32,285 nt of DNA from Candidatus Cybelea palsarum (GTDB lineage Bacteria > Vulcanimicrobiota > Vulcanimicrobiia > Vulcanimicrobiales > Vulcanimicrobiaceae): the NCBI GenBank assembly GCA_003166915.1, contig PMUK01000182.1:286-32570 (forward strand). The letters are read 5' to 3'. The notes below the pieces were generated by a model, which was given only the letters and a program-made list of their open reading frames with translations, ran no database searches and had not been told where the DNA came from. Shown here piece after piece: positions 1 to 6,780 of this stretch. The translations under genes and the position numbers were made by a program. Every line of letters starts with the position of its first letter. The stretch's first letter is position 1.

Positions 1-1
1 A

Positions 2-280
2 GACGTCGACGATGCCGCCGCGAACGGCCACCTCGCCGCGGTGCTCGACCTGATGCTCACGCCGGTAGCCGTGCTCGATCAACCGGCGCAGGAGGTCGCC
101 CTGCTCGATGCGATCGCCCTGCGCGACCACGATGGGGCGTCCGGCGTGGCGCCACGGCCCGAGCACCTGAGCGTAACGGGCGACGGCTTCGTTCCCGGCG
201 TTAACATCAACGCCGGCTCGTGCGTAGCTATCCGAACCCGTTTTTTCCTCCGAACGAGGATTCTCCCAGCTTTCTGCCAT
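2..280 (-). CDS. Partial chimeric ORF: PurM-like N-terminus joined to Mfd-like segment
   Basis: An open frame starts at ATG 280-278 and runs off the left edge (93 codons visible). Residues about 17-41 (SDSYARAGVDVNAGNEAVAR and on) read as the N-terminus of phosphoribosylformylglycinamidine cyclo-ligase (PurM; family pattern YAxAGVDxxAGNxAV). From about residue 50 onward, the segment with GDRIEQGDLLRRLIEHGYRR and EHRGEVAVRGGIVDV reads as the UvrB-like N-terminal module of the transcription-repair coupling factor Mfd. The two parts are in one frame with no stop between them. PurM itself would fit this purine-rich neighbourhood. The glycine-rich region that follows in normal PurM is absent. The chimera could be a real deletion or recombination, or an assembly join near a contig end. 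The frame is clear; the biological reality of the fusion is uncertain. Confidence 0.6.
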   Translation of the reverse strand, partial: MAESWENPRSEEKTGSDSYARAGVDVNAGNEAVARYAQVLGPWRHAGRPIVVAQGDRIEQGDLLRRLIEHGYRREHQVEHRGEVAVRGGIVDV

Positions 281-290
281 AGGCTGGCAG
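274..290. promoter_or_regulatory. Inverted repeat in the divergent intergenic region
   Basis: CTGCCA-taggc-TGGCAG is a perfect 6-bp-arm dyad. It lies between the divergently transcribed partial ORF (start codon 280-278, inside the dyad) and pepA (start 316). It could be an operator shared by both genes. A chance hairpin cannot be excluded. Confidence 0.3.
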
Positions 291-315
291 TAGTTCACCA
301 TCGGAAAGGTCCACC

Positions 316-1866
316 ATGCAAGTTCGTCTTACTAATGATGCGCCCAGTCACGTGCGTACCGGAGCGCTCGTCGTCCCCTTCTTCTCCGATAGTTCGCTCG
401 AAGGTGTCGCCAAAGAGATCGACGCCAAACTCGGCGGCGTAATCGCCGACGCGCTGGCCGCCAAAGAAATCCAAGGGCGTCTTGGCGAGCACGTCCTCGT
501 TTACGCGAAGGACGAGCCATATCGTCGCGTTCTCGCGATTTCGCTCGGCGAGCGTTCGCGCTTCGAACCGTACTTTCTCGCACGCTACGCGGGCAGCGCG
601 GTGCGTTACCTGGGTCGCCGCAACGTCGAGCAGATCGCTATCTCGCTGCCGATACAGGCGCAAGGCCAGGAAGTCGCATGCGCTTCATTTGTGAGCGAGG
701 GCGCCATCACCGGCGTCTTCGAGACGACGCTCTACCAGGAGAAGCCCGATCGCCGTAATGTAGCGACCGAAGTAACGGTTATCGCCGGCGATCTCAACGA
801 AGCCGAACTCGAGCGCGGAATCGCCCGTGGAACCGCGCTTGGCGACGCGGTGAACTTAGCCCGACGGCTGGCGATTACGCCGTCCAACTTGATGACGCCG
901 ACGCGCCTGGCCGAAGAAGCGGCGAAAGTCGCCGAGCAAAATGGACTCGAGATCGACGTCCTCGACGAAGCGCGCGCGAGCCGCGAAGGTATGGGATCTT
1001 TTCTCTCGGTAGCACAAGGCAGCGCGCAGCCGCCGAAGTTCATCGTGATGCGTTACACGGGCGATCCGTCGAGCAAAGAGCTACTCGCACTCGTCGGAAA
1101 GGGAATCACGTTCGATACAGGCGGCATCTCGATCAAACCGGCCGAGCGTATGGAGGACATGAAGTACGACATGTCCGGTGGCGCCGGCGTGATTGCGGCG
1201 ATGTACGCGATCGCGAAACTGAAACCGAAACTCAACGTGGTCGGCATCGTTCCGGCGACGGAGAACATGCCGGGAGGCAAGGCAACCAAACCGGGCGATA
1301 TCGTAACGGCTATGAACGGCAAGACGATCGAGGTCATCAATACCGATGCCGAGGGCCGATTGATCCTGGCCGATGCGCTCTGCTATGCGAACAAACTCGG
1401 CGCGACGAAGATCGTCGATGCCGCGACACTTACCGGGGCGTGCGTGATTGCGCTCGGCCACGCGTCGTCGGCCGCCGTCACGAACGACGATGCATTCGCC
1501 GCGCAGTTCTTAGCGGCCGCCAAGCCCACCGGCGAGCGTTACTGGCAAATGCCGTACTACGAAGATTACACGAGCGCGATGAAGAGCGACATTGCGGACT
1601 TGAAGAATACCGGTGGACGTCCCGCCGGCACATTAACCGCCGCCGCCTTCCTGCGCGAGTTCGTCGACAAGACGCCGTGGGTGCATCTCGACATCGCGGG
1701 GACTGCCTATCTCGACACCGACTCGCCCTGGCTGGCGAAGGGCCCGACCGGAACACCCGTTCGCGCGTTGCTCGCACTCGTCGAATCGCTCGCCGGTCAA
1801 CCCCTCATCGCCGACGGCAGCGTCGTGTCCAGCAACGGTGCGAGGTCTTCCGAGCTGAAGGTGTGA
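316..1866 (+). CDS. pepA: Leucyl aminopeptidase (M17 family)
   Basis: Cytosolic dizinc/dimanganese aminopeptidase that removes N-terminal residues from peptides. The 516-residue length is normal for PepA. The C-terminal catalytic domain has VGKGITFDTGGISIKP (260-275), MKYDMSGGAG (from 282) and the family signature NTDAEGRL (342-349). The expected metal ligands K262, D267, D285, D344 and E346 and the catalytic K274 and R348 are all present, at a constant offset of 8 from E. coli PepA. The ATG at 316 is preceded by a good ribosome binding site (GGAAAGG, 303-309). The stop codon overlaps the GTG start of panB by 4 nt, so the two genes are translationally coupled. The N-terminal third is less conserved, as usual for the family. 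Confidence 0.96.
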   Translation: MQVRLTNDAPSHVRTGALVVPFFSDSSLEGVAKEIDAKLGGVIADALAAKEIQGRLGEHVLVYAKDEPYRRVLAISLGERSRFEPYFLARYAGSAVRYLGRRNVEQIAISLPIQAQGQEVACASFVSEGAITGVFETTLYQEKPDRRNVATEVTVIAGDLNEAELERGIARGTALGDAVNLARRLAITPSNLMTPTRLAEEAAKVAEQNGLEIDVLDEARASREGMGSFLSVAQGSAQPPKFIVMRYTGDPSSKELLALVGKGITFDTGGISIKPAERMEDMKYDMSGGAGVIAAMYAIAKLKPKLNVVGIVPATENMPGGKATKPGDIVTAMNGKTIEVINTDAEGRLILADALCYANKLGATKIVDAATLTGACVIALGHASSAAVTNDDAFAAQFLAAAKPTGERYWQMPYYEDYTSAMKSDIADLKNTGGRPAGTLTAAAFLREFVDKTPWVHLDIAGTAYLDTDSPWLAKGPTGTPVRALLALVESLAGQPLIADGSVVSSNGARSSELKV

Positions 1867-2687
1867 AAGCGAGAAACGGCGTCGAAAGCGCTCGTCCGTA
1901 CGAGCCGGAGAAGAATCCGGCGATACGCCGTTTGACGGCGGGCGCCATCAAACGCCGGAAGGGAAAGACAACCTTTCCAGTTGCGACCGCCTACGATGCG
2001 CCGTTCGGGCAGTTTGTCGAACGAGCCGGCATCGACGTCATCTTGGTCGGCGACAGCGTCGGCAACGTCGTTTTAGGCTTCGACGAAACGACGCCGGTGA
2101 CGCTCGAAAGCATTCTCTATCACACGCAGGCCGTCGTGCGCGGAACGACGCGCGCGCACATCATGGCCGATATGCCGTTCGGTTCCTACCAGGTCAGCAA
2201 CGAAGACGCGTTGCGTTCCGCGATTCGACTGGTTAAAGAGGGCGGAGCGTGTTCGGTGAAGCTCGAGGGCGGGCGCGATCAAACCGATCGCATCCGCGCG
2301 ATCACCGGCGCCGGCATTCCCGTGGTCGGCCACATCGGCGTGACACCGCAGACGGCCGGGCTCGGTCCTGGCTTCAAAATGCGCACTCATCGCGACCGGT
2401 TAATCGATGATGCGCGCTCGGTCGAAGCCGGCGGCGCGTATGCGATCGTGCTCGAGGTGGTGGATTACGAGATCTCTCGCGAGATTACCGAGATGTTGTC
2501 CATTCCGACGATCGGCATCGGTTCCGGCCCGCACTGCGATTCACAAGTGCTCGTGCTCCACGATATCCTTGGCATGTATCCGCATTCACCGAGCTTCGCC
2601 AAGCGGTATGCCGAGATCGGGGAACTCGCGACGCAAGCCCTGGAGAGCTACGCACAAGAAGTCCGCGATCGAACCTTTCCGCCCTGA
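1863..2687 (+). CDS. panB: 3-methyl-2-oxobutanoate hydroxymethyltransferase (ketopantoate synthase)
   Basis: Transfers a hydroxymethyl group from methylene-tetrahydrofolate to alpha-ketoisovalerate, the first committed step of pantothenate/CoA synthesis. The product has 274 residues (E. coli 264). Family motifs are in order: VGDSVGNV with metal ligand D64, ADMPFGSY with D103, VKLEGG with E135, VVGHIGVTPQ, and the catalytic-type Glu in IVLEVVDYE (about 198), then IGIGSG. I chose the GTG at 1863 because it overlaps the pepA TGA as GTGA. The same frame is open further upstream inside pepA, but that part has no PanB similarity. No panC or panD follows in this window. Confidence 0.95.
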   Translation: MKARNGVESARPYEPEKNPAIRRLTAGAIKRRKGKTTFPVATAYDAPFGQFVERAGIDVILVGDSVGNVVLGFDETTPVTLESILYHTQAVVRGTTRAHIMADMPFGSYQVSNEDALRSAIRLVKEGGACSVKLEGGRDQTDRIRAITGAGIPVVGHIGVTPQTAGLGPGFKMRTHRDRLIDDARSVEAGGAYAIVLEVVDYEISREITEMLSIPTIGIGSGPHCDSQVLVLHDILGMYPHSPSFAKRYAEIGELATQALESYAQEVRDRTFPP

Positions 2688-2722
2688 GTCTTCCGTGCCC
2701 ACCAGTTGGCACTCTGCGGGGC

Positions 2723-2728
2723 TATAGT
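2723..2728 (+). promoter_or_regulatory. Possible -10 box (TATAGT) before a small ORF
   Basis: TATAGT lies 6 nt before an ATG at 2735, the same spacing as other possibly leaderless starts in this window. No acceptable -35 sits 16-18 bp upstream; the nearby TTGGCA at 2706-2711 is only 11 bp away. Confidence 0.25.
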
Positions 2729-2734
2729 GGCGGC

Positions 2735-2941
2735 ATGTTAGAAACGAACGACTGGTCCGACCCTTTGGTTATCGCGATGCGCGCTTTCGAACGCGTCCTT
2801 CTTGCGTCCGACGAAAGCCCTCGAGCGCGTCGAGCCGCCGCCGAATTGCGCGCAGTTCCTCTACGAGCGCAAGACCGCCCGTCGCTAAGTGACCGGCCTC
2901 CGCCGGCAACGGTGATTCCTTTGCGTCCTCGACGTCGCTAG
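2735..2941 (+). CDS. Small hypothetical ORF, antisense to the 3' end of the XRE gene
   Basis: A 68-codon ORF with ATG 6 nt after a TATAGT hexamer and no Shine-Dalgarno sequence. Its first ~40 residues (MLETNDWSDPLVIAMRAFER and on) look like an ordinary acidic/amphipathic protein. The tail is Pro/Arg-rich and typical of antisense reading in GC-rich DNA. From 2769 onward it lies opposite the last 173 nt of the XRE regulator gene. I recognise no family. It may be a real short leaderless gene, or only a shadow frame. Confidence 0.25.
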   Translation: MLETNDWSDPLVIAMRAFERVLLASDESPRARRAAAELRAVPLRAQDRPSLSDRPPPATVIPLRPRRR

Positions 2942-3299
2942 GCGGCGCCTCGCGAACGCGAGCACCGGCGCGCTCGAGCGCAGCGATGATAAAGCTTTGC
3001 GCGCGGGCCCGCGCGGCTTCGCCGGGCTTGCGCCCGAGCGGGCGAACATCCACAAACATCGCCGACTTGTTAGCCTCGACGAAGAGCCGCGCTTCTTCTC
3101 GCTCCAGGCCGTAGAGCGTTTCGGCGGTCGTTCCGAGTGCGCGTGCGATGCGAACGACGATGCTGATTGAGGGATTCAGCCGTTGATCGGCCTCGATCTT
3201 GAAAAGCGTCGGGTGATTAACCTCGGCGCGGCGAGCCAACTCGTTCTGGGACCATCCTAGAGCACGGCGTCGCGCGGCGATTCTCTTTCCCAGCGTCAC
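2769..3299 (-). CDS. XRE/Cro-family transcriptional regulator
   Basis: A 176-residue protein with an N-terminal helix-turn-helix (about residues 4-64: LGKRIAARRRALGWSQNELA, a recognition-helix region around NHPTLFKIEADQRL, then IVVRIARALGTTAETLYGL). The second half is rich in Ala, Arg and Glu, with a probable helical tail (EELRAIRRRLDALEGF) that may dimerise. I see no ligand-binding domain I can name. The start is GTG at 3299. A TACAGT hexamer 8 nt upstream suggests an own, possibly leaderless, transcript. It is the last minus-strand gene of the block, 64 nt beyond purF. Purine-responsive control is only a guess from position. Confidence 0.85.
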   Translation of the reverse strand: MTLGKRIAARRRALGWSQNELARRAEVNHPTLFKIEADQRLNPSISIVVRIARALGTTAETLYGLEREEARLFVEANKSAMFVDVRPLGRKPGEAARARAQSFIIAALERAGARVREAPPSDVEDAKESPLPAEAGHLATGGLALVEELRAIRRRLDALEGFRRTQEGRVRKRASR

Positions 3300-3307
3300 T
3301 CATCTGG

Positions 3308-3313
3308 ACTGTA
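3308..3313 (-). promoter_or_regulatory. Possible -10 box of the XRE gene (TACAGT)
   Basis: On the minus strand, TACAGT is followed by 8 nt and then the GTG start at 3299. There is no convincing -35 at 16-18 bp, so the call is weak. The spacing matches the leaderless arrangement at purF and ribBA. Confidence 0.3.
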
Positions 3314-3363
3314 AGCGCCGCAGCGCCTTGGCCCTTGAACCGTCTGGTCTTGACTCCTGGTAC

Positions 3364-4779
3364 CTAAGCTGGGGAAACCTGTGCTGAGCTTGTCGAAGCG
3401 ACCTGTGCTGAGCTTGTCGAAGCGCGGATCTGATGGGCGGCGGGCACGTTGGGGTATTCGCCGACGAAACAGCCGAGGCACATCTCGCTGCGATCTCGTC
3501 CAACCGAAGCAATCAATCCCGCGAGACTGAGATAGCCCAAGGAATCTGCGCCGGTCTTGGCTCGGATCTCTTCCACCGTGAAGTTGGCAGCGATGAGCTC
3601 GCCATAGGTCGCCATGTCGACGCCGAGATAGCAGGGGTGCTTGATCGGCGGCGAGGTGATTCGTAAATGCACTTCTAGGGCGCCGGCCTCGCGCAGCAGC
3701 GCGACGATCCGCGGCGTCGTCGTGCCGCGCACGATCGAGTCGTCCACGACGATCACGCGCCGGTCGCGCAGATTCTCAACGAGCGGATTAAATTTTAGAT
3801 GCACGCCGCGAGCGCGCATATTCTGATCCGGGCTGATGAAGGTACGGCCGATGTAGCGGTTTTTGATGAGGCCTTCGATATACGGAAGCCCGCTCTCGGC
3901 GGCATAACCGATGCCGCCCGCGACCGCTGAATCGGGCACCGCCATCACGACGTCCGCGTCGACGGGATGCTCCTTGGCCAACTGGCGCCCCATCGCATAG
4001 CGCGCCATGTAGACCGAGCGGTCGTTGAGCTGCGAATCGGGCCGCGCGAAGTAGATGTACTCGAACGTACAGAGTGCAGGCTGCGCGTCTTCAACCGGCG
4101 TTTGGTACGACTCCAAGCCGTCCGAGCTGATGCGCACGATCTCGCCGCGCTCGATCTCGCGCACGTACTGCGCGCCGATCGTACCGAGCGCGCACGACTC
4201 CGACGCTACGACGAAGCCGCCGTCGCCCAGTTTGCCCAGACATAGCGGCCGCACGCCCCAAGGATCGCGAAACGCATAAAGTTCGTCTTGCGTGCAGAGC
4301 ACGGTCGAGTAGGCGCCGCGCGCCTGGGCGAGCACCGACTCGATCCGTTGCAGCATCGTGCCCTTCGACTCGACGATCAGCTTGGCCATCACTTCGGAAT
4401 CCGAAGTAGCCTGCATCACCGTCGTCGGCGCGAGCGATTCGCGAAGCTCGTCGGTGTTGGTGAGGTTCCCGTTGTGCGCGAACGCAAAGTCGCCAAGCTC
4501 GGTGCGCTCGAGCAGCGGCTGCGCGTTGACGACGATCGAGGAGCCGGTCGTCGAGTAGCGCGTATGTCCGATCGCAACATAGCCGCTAAGATCGCTTAAG
4601 ATGTCTTCGTCGAAGATGGCGCCGAGCAGCCCCATCTCCTTGTGCGAGCGGATCGTGCCGCCATCGGCTGCGGCGATGCCGGCGGATTCTTGCCCGCGGT
4701 GCTGCAACGCGTATAGCGCGAAAAACGCGAGCCGCGCGGCGTCGCGTCCAGGTGCGAAGACCCCCGTTATCCCGCACAT
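3364..4779 (-). CDS. purF: Amidophosphoribosyltransferase (PurF)
   Basis: Committed step of purine synthesis: PRPP plus glutamine gives 5-phosphoribosylamine. The 471-residue protein has an Ntn glutaminase domain starting directly with MCGITGVF, so C2 becomes the N-terminal nucleophile after Met removal, with no propeptide. The phosphoribosyltransferase domain has the PRPP loop VIVVDDSIVRGTTT (342-355). C237, C383, C434 and C437 sit where the [4Fe-4S] ligands of the B. subtilis-type enzyme lie, so an oxygen-sensitive cluster is likely. The last ~17 residues (ASTSSAQV twice, then SPA) are encoded by an intruding repeat and are not native PurF sequence. An extended -10 promoter (TGGTATAAT) ends 8 nt before the ATG. 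Confidence 0.97.
   Translation of the reverse strand: MCGITGVFAPGRDAARLAFFALYALQHRGQESAGIAAADGGTIRSHKEMGLLGAIFDEDILSDLSGYVAIGHTRYSTTGSSIVVNAQPLLERTELGDFAFAHNGNLTNTDELRESLAPTTVMQATSDSEVMAKLIVESKGTMLQRIESVLAQARGAYSTVLCTQDELYAFRDPWGVRPLCLGKLGDGGFVVASESCALGTIGAQYVREIERGEIVRISSDGLESYQTPVEDAQPALCTFEYIYFARPDSQLNDRSVYMARYAMGRQLAKEHPVDADVVMAVPDSAVAGGIGYAAESGLPYIEGLIKNRYIGRTFISPDQNMRARGVHLKFNPLVENLRDRRVIVVDDSIVRGTTTPRIVALLREAGALEVHLRITSPPIKHPCYLGVDMATYGELIAANFTVEEIRAKTGADSLGYLSLAGLIASVGRDRSEMCLGCFVGEYPNVPAAHQIRASTSSAQVASTSSAQVSPA
3377..3424. repeat. Two exact 24-bp tandem units carrying the CTGAGCTTGTCGAAG element
   Basis: Positions 3377-3400 and 3401-3424 are identical 24-bp units. Each contains CTGAGCTTGTCGAAG (3384-3398 and 3408-3422), a core that recurs at 14698-14712. 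They lie at the 3' end of purF. Because 24 bp is 8 codons, they keep the frame and encode ASTSSAQV twice at the PurF C-terminus. This is a dispersed short repeat that has entered coding sequence. Confidence 0.85.
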
Positions 4780-4787
4780 CTTACGCC

Positions 4788-4796
4788 ATTATACCA
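4788..4796 (-). promoter_or_regulatory. Extended -10 promoter of purF (TGGTATAAT)
   Basis: On the minus strand TG-G-TATAAT (TATAAT = 4793-4788) ends 8 nt before the purF ATG (4779). Transcription should begin within about 2 nt of the start codon, giving a nearly leaderless mRNA. No strong -35 is visible, which is usual for extended -10 promoters. No Shine-Dalgarno sequence precedes the ATG. Confidence 0.6.
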
Positions 4797-4801
4797 GTCC
4801 G

Positions 4802-5473
4802 CTAGTCTGAAGAGCGCCTCCCCCCGAAAATCTGGAGCAAAGCGAGGAAGATATTTATCGCATCGAGGTAGATGCTGGTCGCCATCAGGACCGGCGTCAA
4901 TCCGTCGCCGCCGGCGCGCAGCCGCGCGAAGTCGATCAGGACCAAGCCCGAAAAAATGGCAAGCGTCAACCACGCGTAGACCTCCGGATGGATGAACTTC
5001 ACGAAGATCGAGATCACGCCGAGCACGACCAGGCCCAGCAGCGCGATCATGAAGATACCCTGGAAACGGCGCAGATCCAGCCCCGTAGCGTAGACGATGG
5101 CCGCAAGCGCGAACATGCCGAGCCCCGTCGTCAGGGCGGCGTTGACCACGACATCCGGACCGAAGGCGCGGACGTACTGGCCGATCACCGGAGCGATGCC
5201 GACGCCTTCGCAGAAGGTGAACGCATAAAAGAGCAGCAGCGATAGCGCCTCGTTGCGGCGCACCGCGTTGATAGAGATGAGCAGAACGAAGCCGACGATC
5301 ATCGCGATGAGGCCCACACCCGGCGCGAGATCCTGGAAGCGCCACGCCGCAAGCGCCGTTATGCATAAGCCGAGTGCCGTGATTCCGAGCACTTGTGCCA
5401 GCAGCGAGCGCGCGGGAACCGCCGGCGCGAGCGGTTGCCCGTATTGGTTTTGCGGTTGAAAGCCAAAAGCCAT
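4802..5473 (-). CDS. Bax inhibitor-1 / YccA-family integral membrane protein
   Basis: A 223-residue protein with about seven hydrophobic segments after a short polar N-terminus rich in Gln and Pro (MAFGFQPQNQYGQPLAP). The family signatures FYAFTFCEGVGIAPVI (about 82-97) and the C-terminal TSIYLDAINIFLALLQIFGG are clear. Members are pH-dependent Ca2+ leak channels or FtsH/HflKC-associated proteins of the inner membrane. The exact role here is unknown. It lies between purD and purF on the same strand, 11 nt after purD, so it is probably co-transcribed. The purF promoter sits just past its stop codon. Confidence 0.9.
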   Translation of the reverse strand: MAFGFQPQNQYGQPLAPAVPARSLLAQVLGITALGLCITALAAWRFQDLAPGVGLIAMIVGFVLLISINAVRRNEALSLLLFYAFTFCEGVGIAPVIGQYVRAFGPDVVVNAALTTGLGMFALAAIVYATGLDLRRFQGIFMIALLGLVVLGVISIFVKFIHPEVYAWLTLAIFSGLVLIDFARLRAGGDGLTPVLMATSIYLDAINIFLALLQIFGGRRSSD

Positions 5474-5484
5474 GACGTCTTCTA

Positions 5485-6777
5485 CTATCCCTTTCCCGGC
5501 CGCCAGGTTGCAGGGTCGGCCGCGATGTCCGTGCGGTAGGTCAACGCGGCGCTCCCTAAGCGCCCGGCCAGTCCCTTAACGCTCTCGTAGGCGCGCGACC
5601 GGGCTTCGTCGAGATTCTTGCCCAACGCGGTAACGGTAAGCACGCGACCACCGCCGCTGCTGACCCTTTCATCGACCAGCGTTGAGGCTCCCCAGAATGC
5701 CTGACAGCCGTCCGGGAGCGAAATGTCGGGATTGAGGGCCCGCAGCGGCGTGCTGCTTCGCGGGTAATCGCTGGTCGCGAGAACGACGCCGACGCAGCTT
5801 TCGCGCGAGATCGTCGCCAGCGAAAGATCCATCGCGCCCCGTGCGGCCGAGTGCAGGAGCAGCGCTAAATCTCCACCGACGCGCGGCACAAGCACTTGCG
5901 TCTCCGGATCTCCAAAACGCGCGTTGAACTCGATGACGTGCGGTCCATCGGCGTTCCACATCAGCCCGCAATACAAAACCCCGACGTACTCTTCTCCTTC
6001 CGCAAGAAGTCCTCGTAATAAGGGCGCGAGAATGCGCTCGCGCACACGAGCGTCGAGATCGTCGGGGAGGCCGGCGGGCGGGGAGTAGGCGCCCATGCCG
6101 CCGGTATTCGGTCCGGTGTCGCCGTCGCCGGCGCGCTTGTAATCGCAGGCAGCGGCGAACGGAACGATCGCGCGACCGTCGCAAATTGCGAAAACGCTCA
6201 CTTCGCGACCGGCAATCGGTTCTTCGAGCAGCACGTCGAGGCCGCCACCGGGAATCTTGCTGCTCCCGTACCAATCGGTTACCACGGCGCGCGCCGCATC
6301 GGCACTGGGCGTCACGATTACGCCCTTACCCGCGGCAAGTCCGTCAGCTTTAACGACGACGCCGCCCCTCCATTGCGCCAGCGCGTTGCGGGCCCCGTCG
6401 AGCGAATGAACCACCATCGCCTTGGCCGTTGGAATGTCGTGACGTTCCATAAAACGCTTGGCAAAGATCTTGCTCGATTCCAAACGTCCGGCGGACCGGT
6501 TGGGACCGAATACGGCGATTCCGGCCTCGCGCAAACGATCCCCAACGCCGGCGGCAATGGCCGTCTCCGGGCCAAGAACGACCAGGTCGATGCCTTCTCG
6601 AAGCGCGCGGTCCGCCAACCCTTTGCCGTCCGTCGCGGAAATCTCCCAGTTTGCTCCACGCGATGCCGTCCCCGCATTTCCGGGCGCAGAAAAAATCGCT
6701 TCACAAGACGGCGACTGCGCGAGCCGCCACGAGAGCGCGTCTTCGCGCGCGCCGTTACCGACGACGAGGATTCGCAC
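5485..6777 (-). CDS. purD: Phosphoribosylamine-glycine ligase (GAR synthetase)
   Basis: ATP-grasp ligase joining phosphoribosylamine and glycine, the second purine step. At 430 residues it has normal length. Visible blocks are an N-terminal Rossmann-like MRILVVGNGAREDALSW, APGNAGTA, the ATP-grasp VVVKADGLAAGKGVIV, LLEEPIAGREVSVF, DGDTGPNTGGMGAYSP, and the metal-binding EFNARFGDPETQ. The usual GGREHAL of the first loop reads NGAREDAL, so the conserved His is Asp. The start is GTG at 6777, 3 nt after the guaA stop, which implies translational coupling. Confidence 0.96.
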   Translation of the reverse strand: MRILVVGNGAREDALSWRLAQSPSCEAIFSAPGNAGTASRGANWEISATDGKGLADRALREGIDLVVLGPETAIAAGVGDRLREAGIAVFGPNRSAGRLESSKIFAKRFMERHDIPTAKAMVVHSLDGARNALAQWRGGVVVKADGLAAGKGVIVTPSADAARAVVTDWYGSSKIPGGGLDVLLEEPIAGREVSVFAICDGRAIVPFAAACDYKRAGDGDTGPNTGGMGAYSPPAGLPDDLDARVRERILAPLLRGLLAEGEEYVGVLYCGLMWNADGPHVIEFNARFGDPETQVLVPRVGGDLALLLHSAARGAMDLSLATISRESCVGVVLATSDYPRSSTPLRALNPDISLPDGCQAFWGASTLVDERVSSGGGRVLTVTALGKNLDEARSRAYESVKGLAGRLGSAALTYRTDIAADPATWRPGKG

Positions 6778-6780
6778 GCG

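Noticed and set aside
41-442. Plus-strand open frame over the left edge
   Set aside because: It runs across the PurM/Mfd-like minus-strand gene and into pepA; no protein-like motifs are visible.
2706-2728. TTGGCA plus TATAGT as a sigma-70 promoter, or TTGGCAC as a sigma-54 site
   Set aside because: The spacer is only 11 bp for sigma-70, and the sigma-54 -12 element (TTGC at the right distance) is missing.
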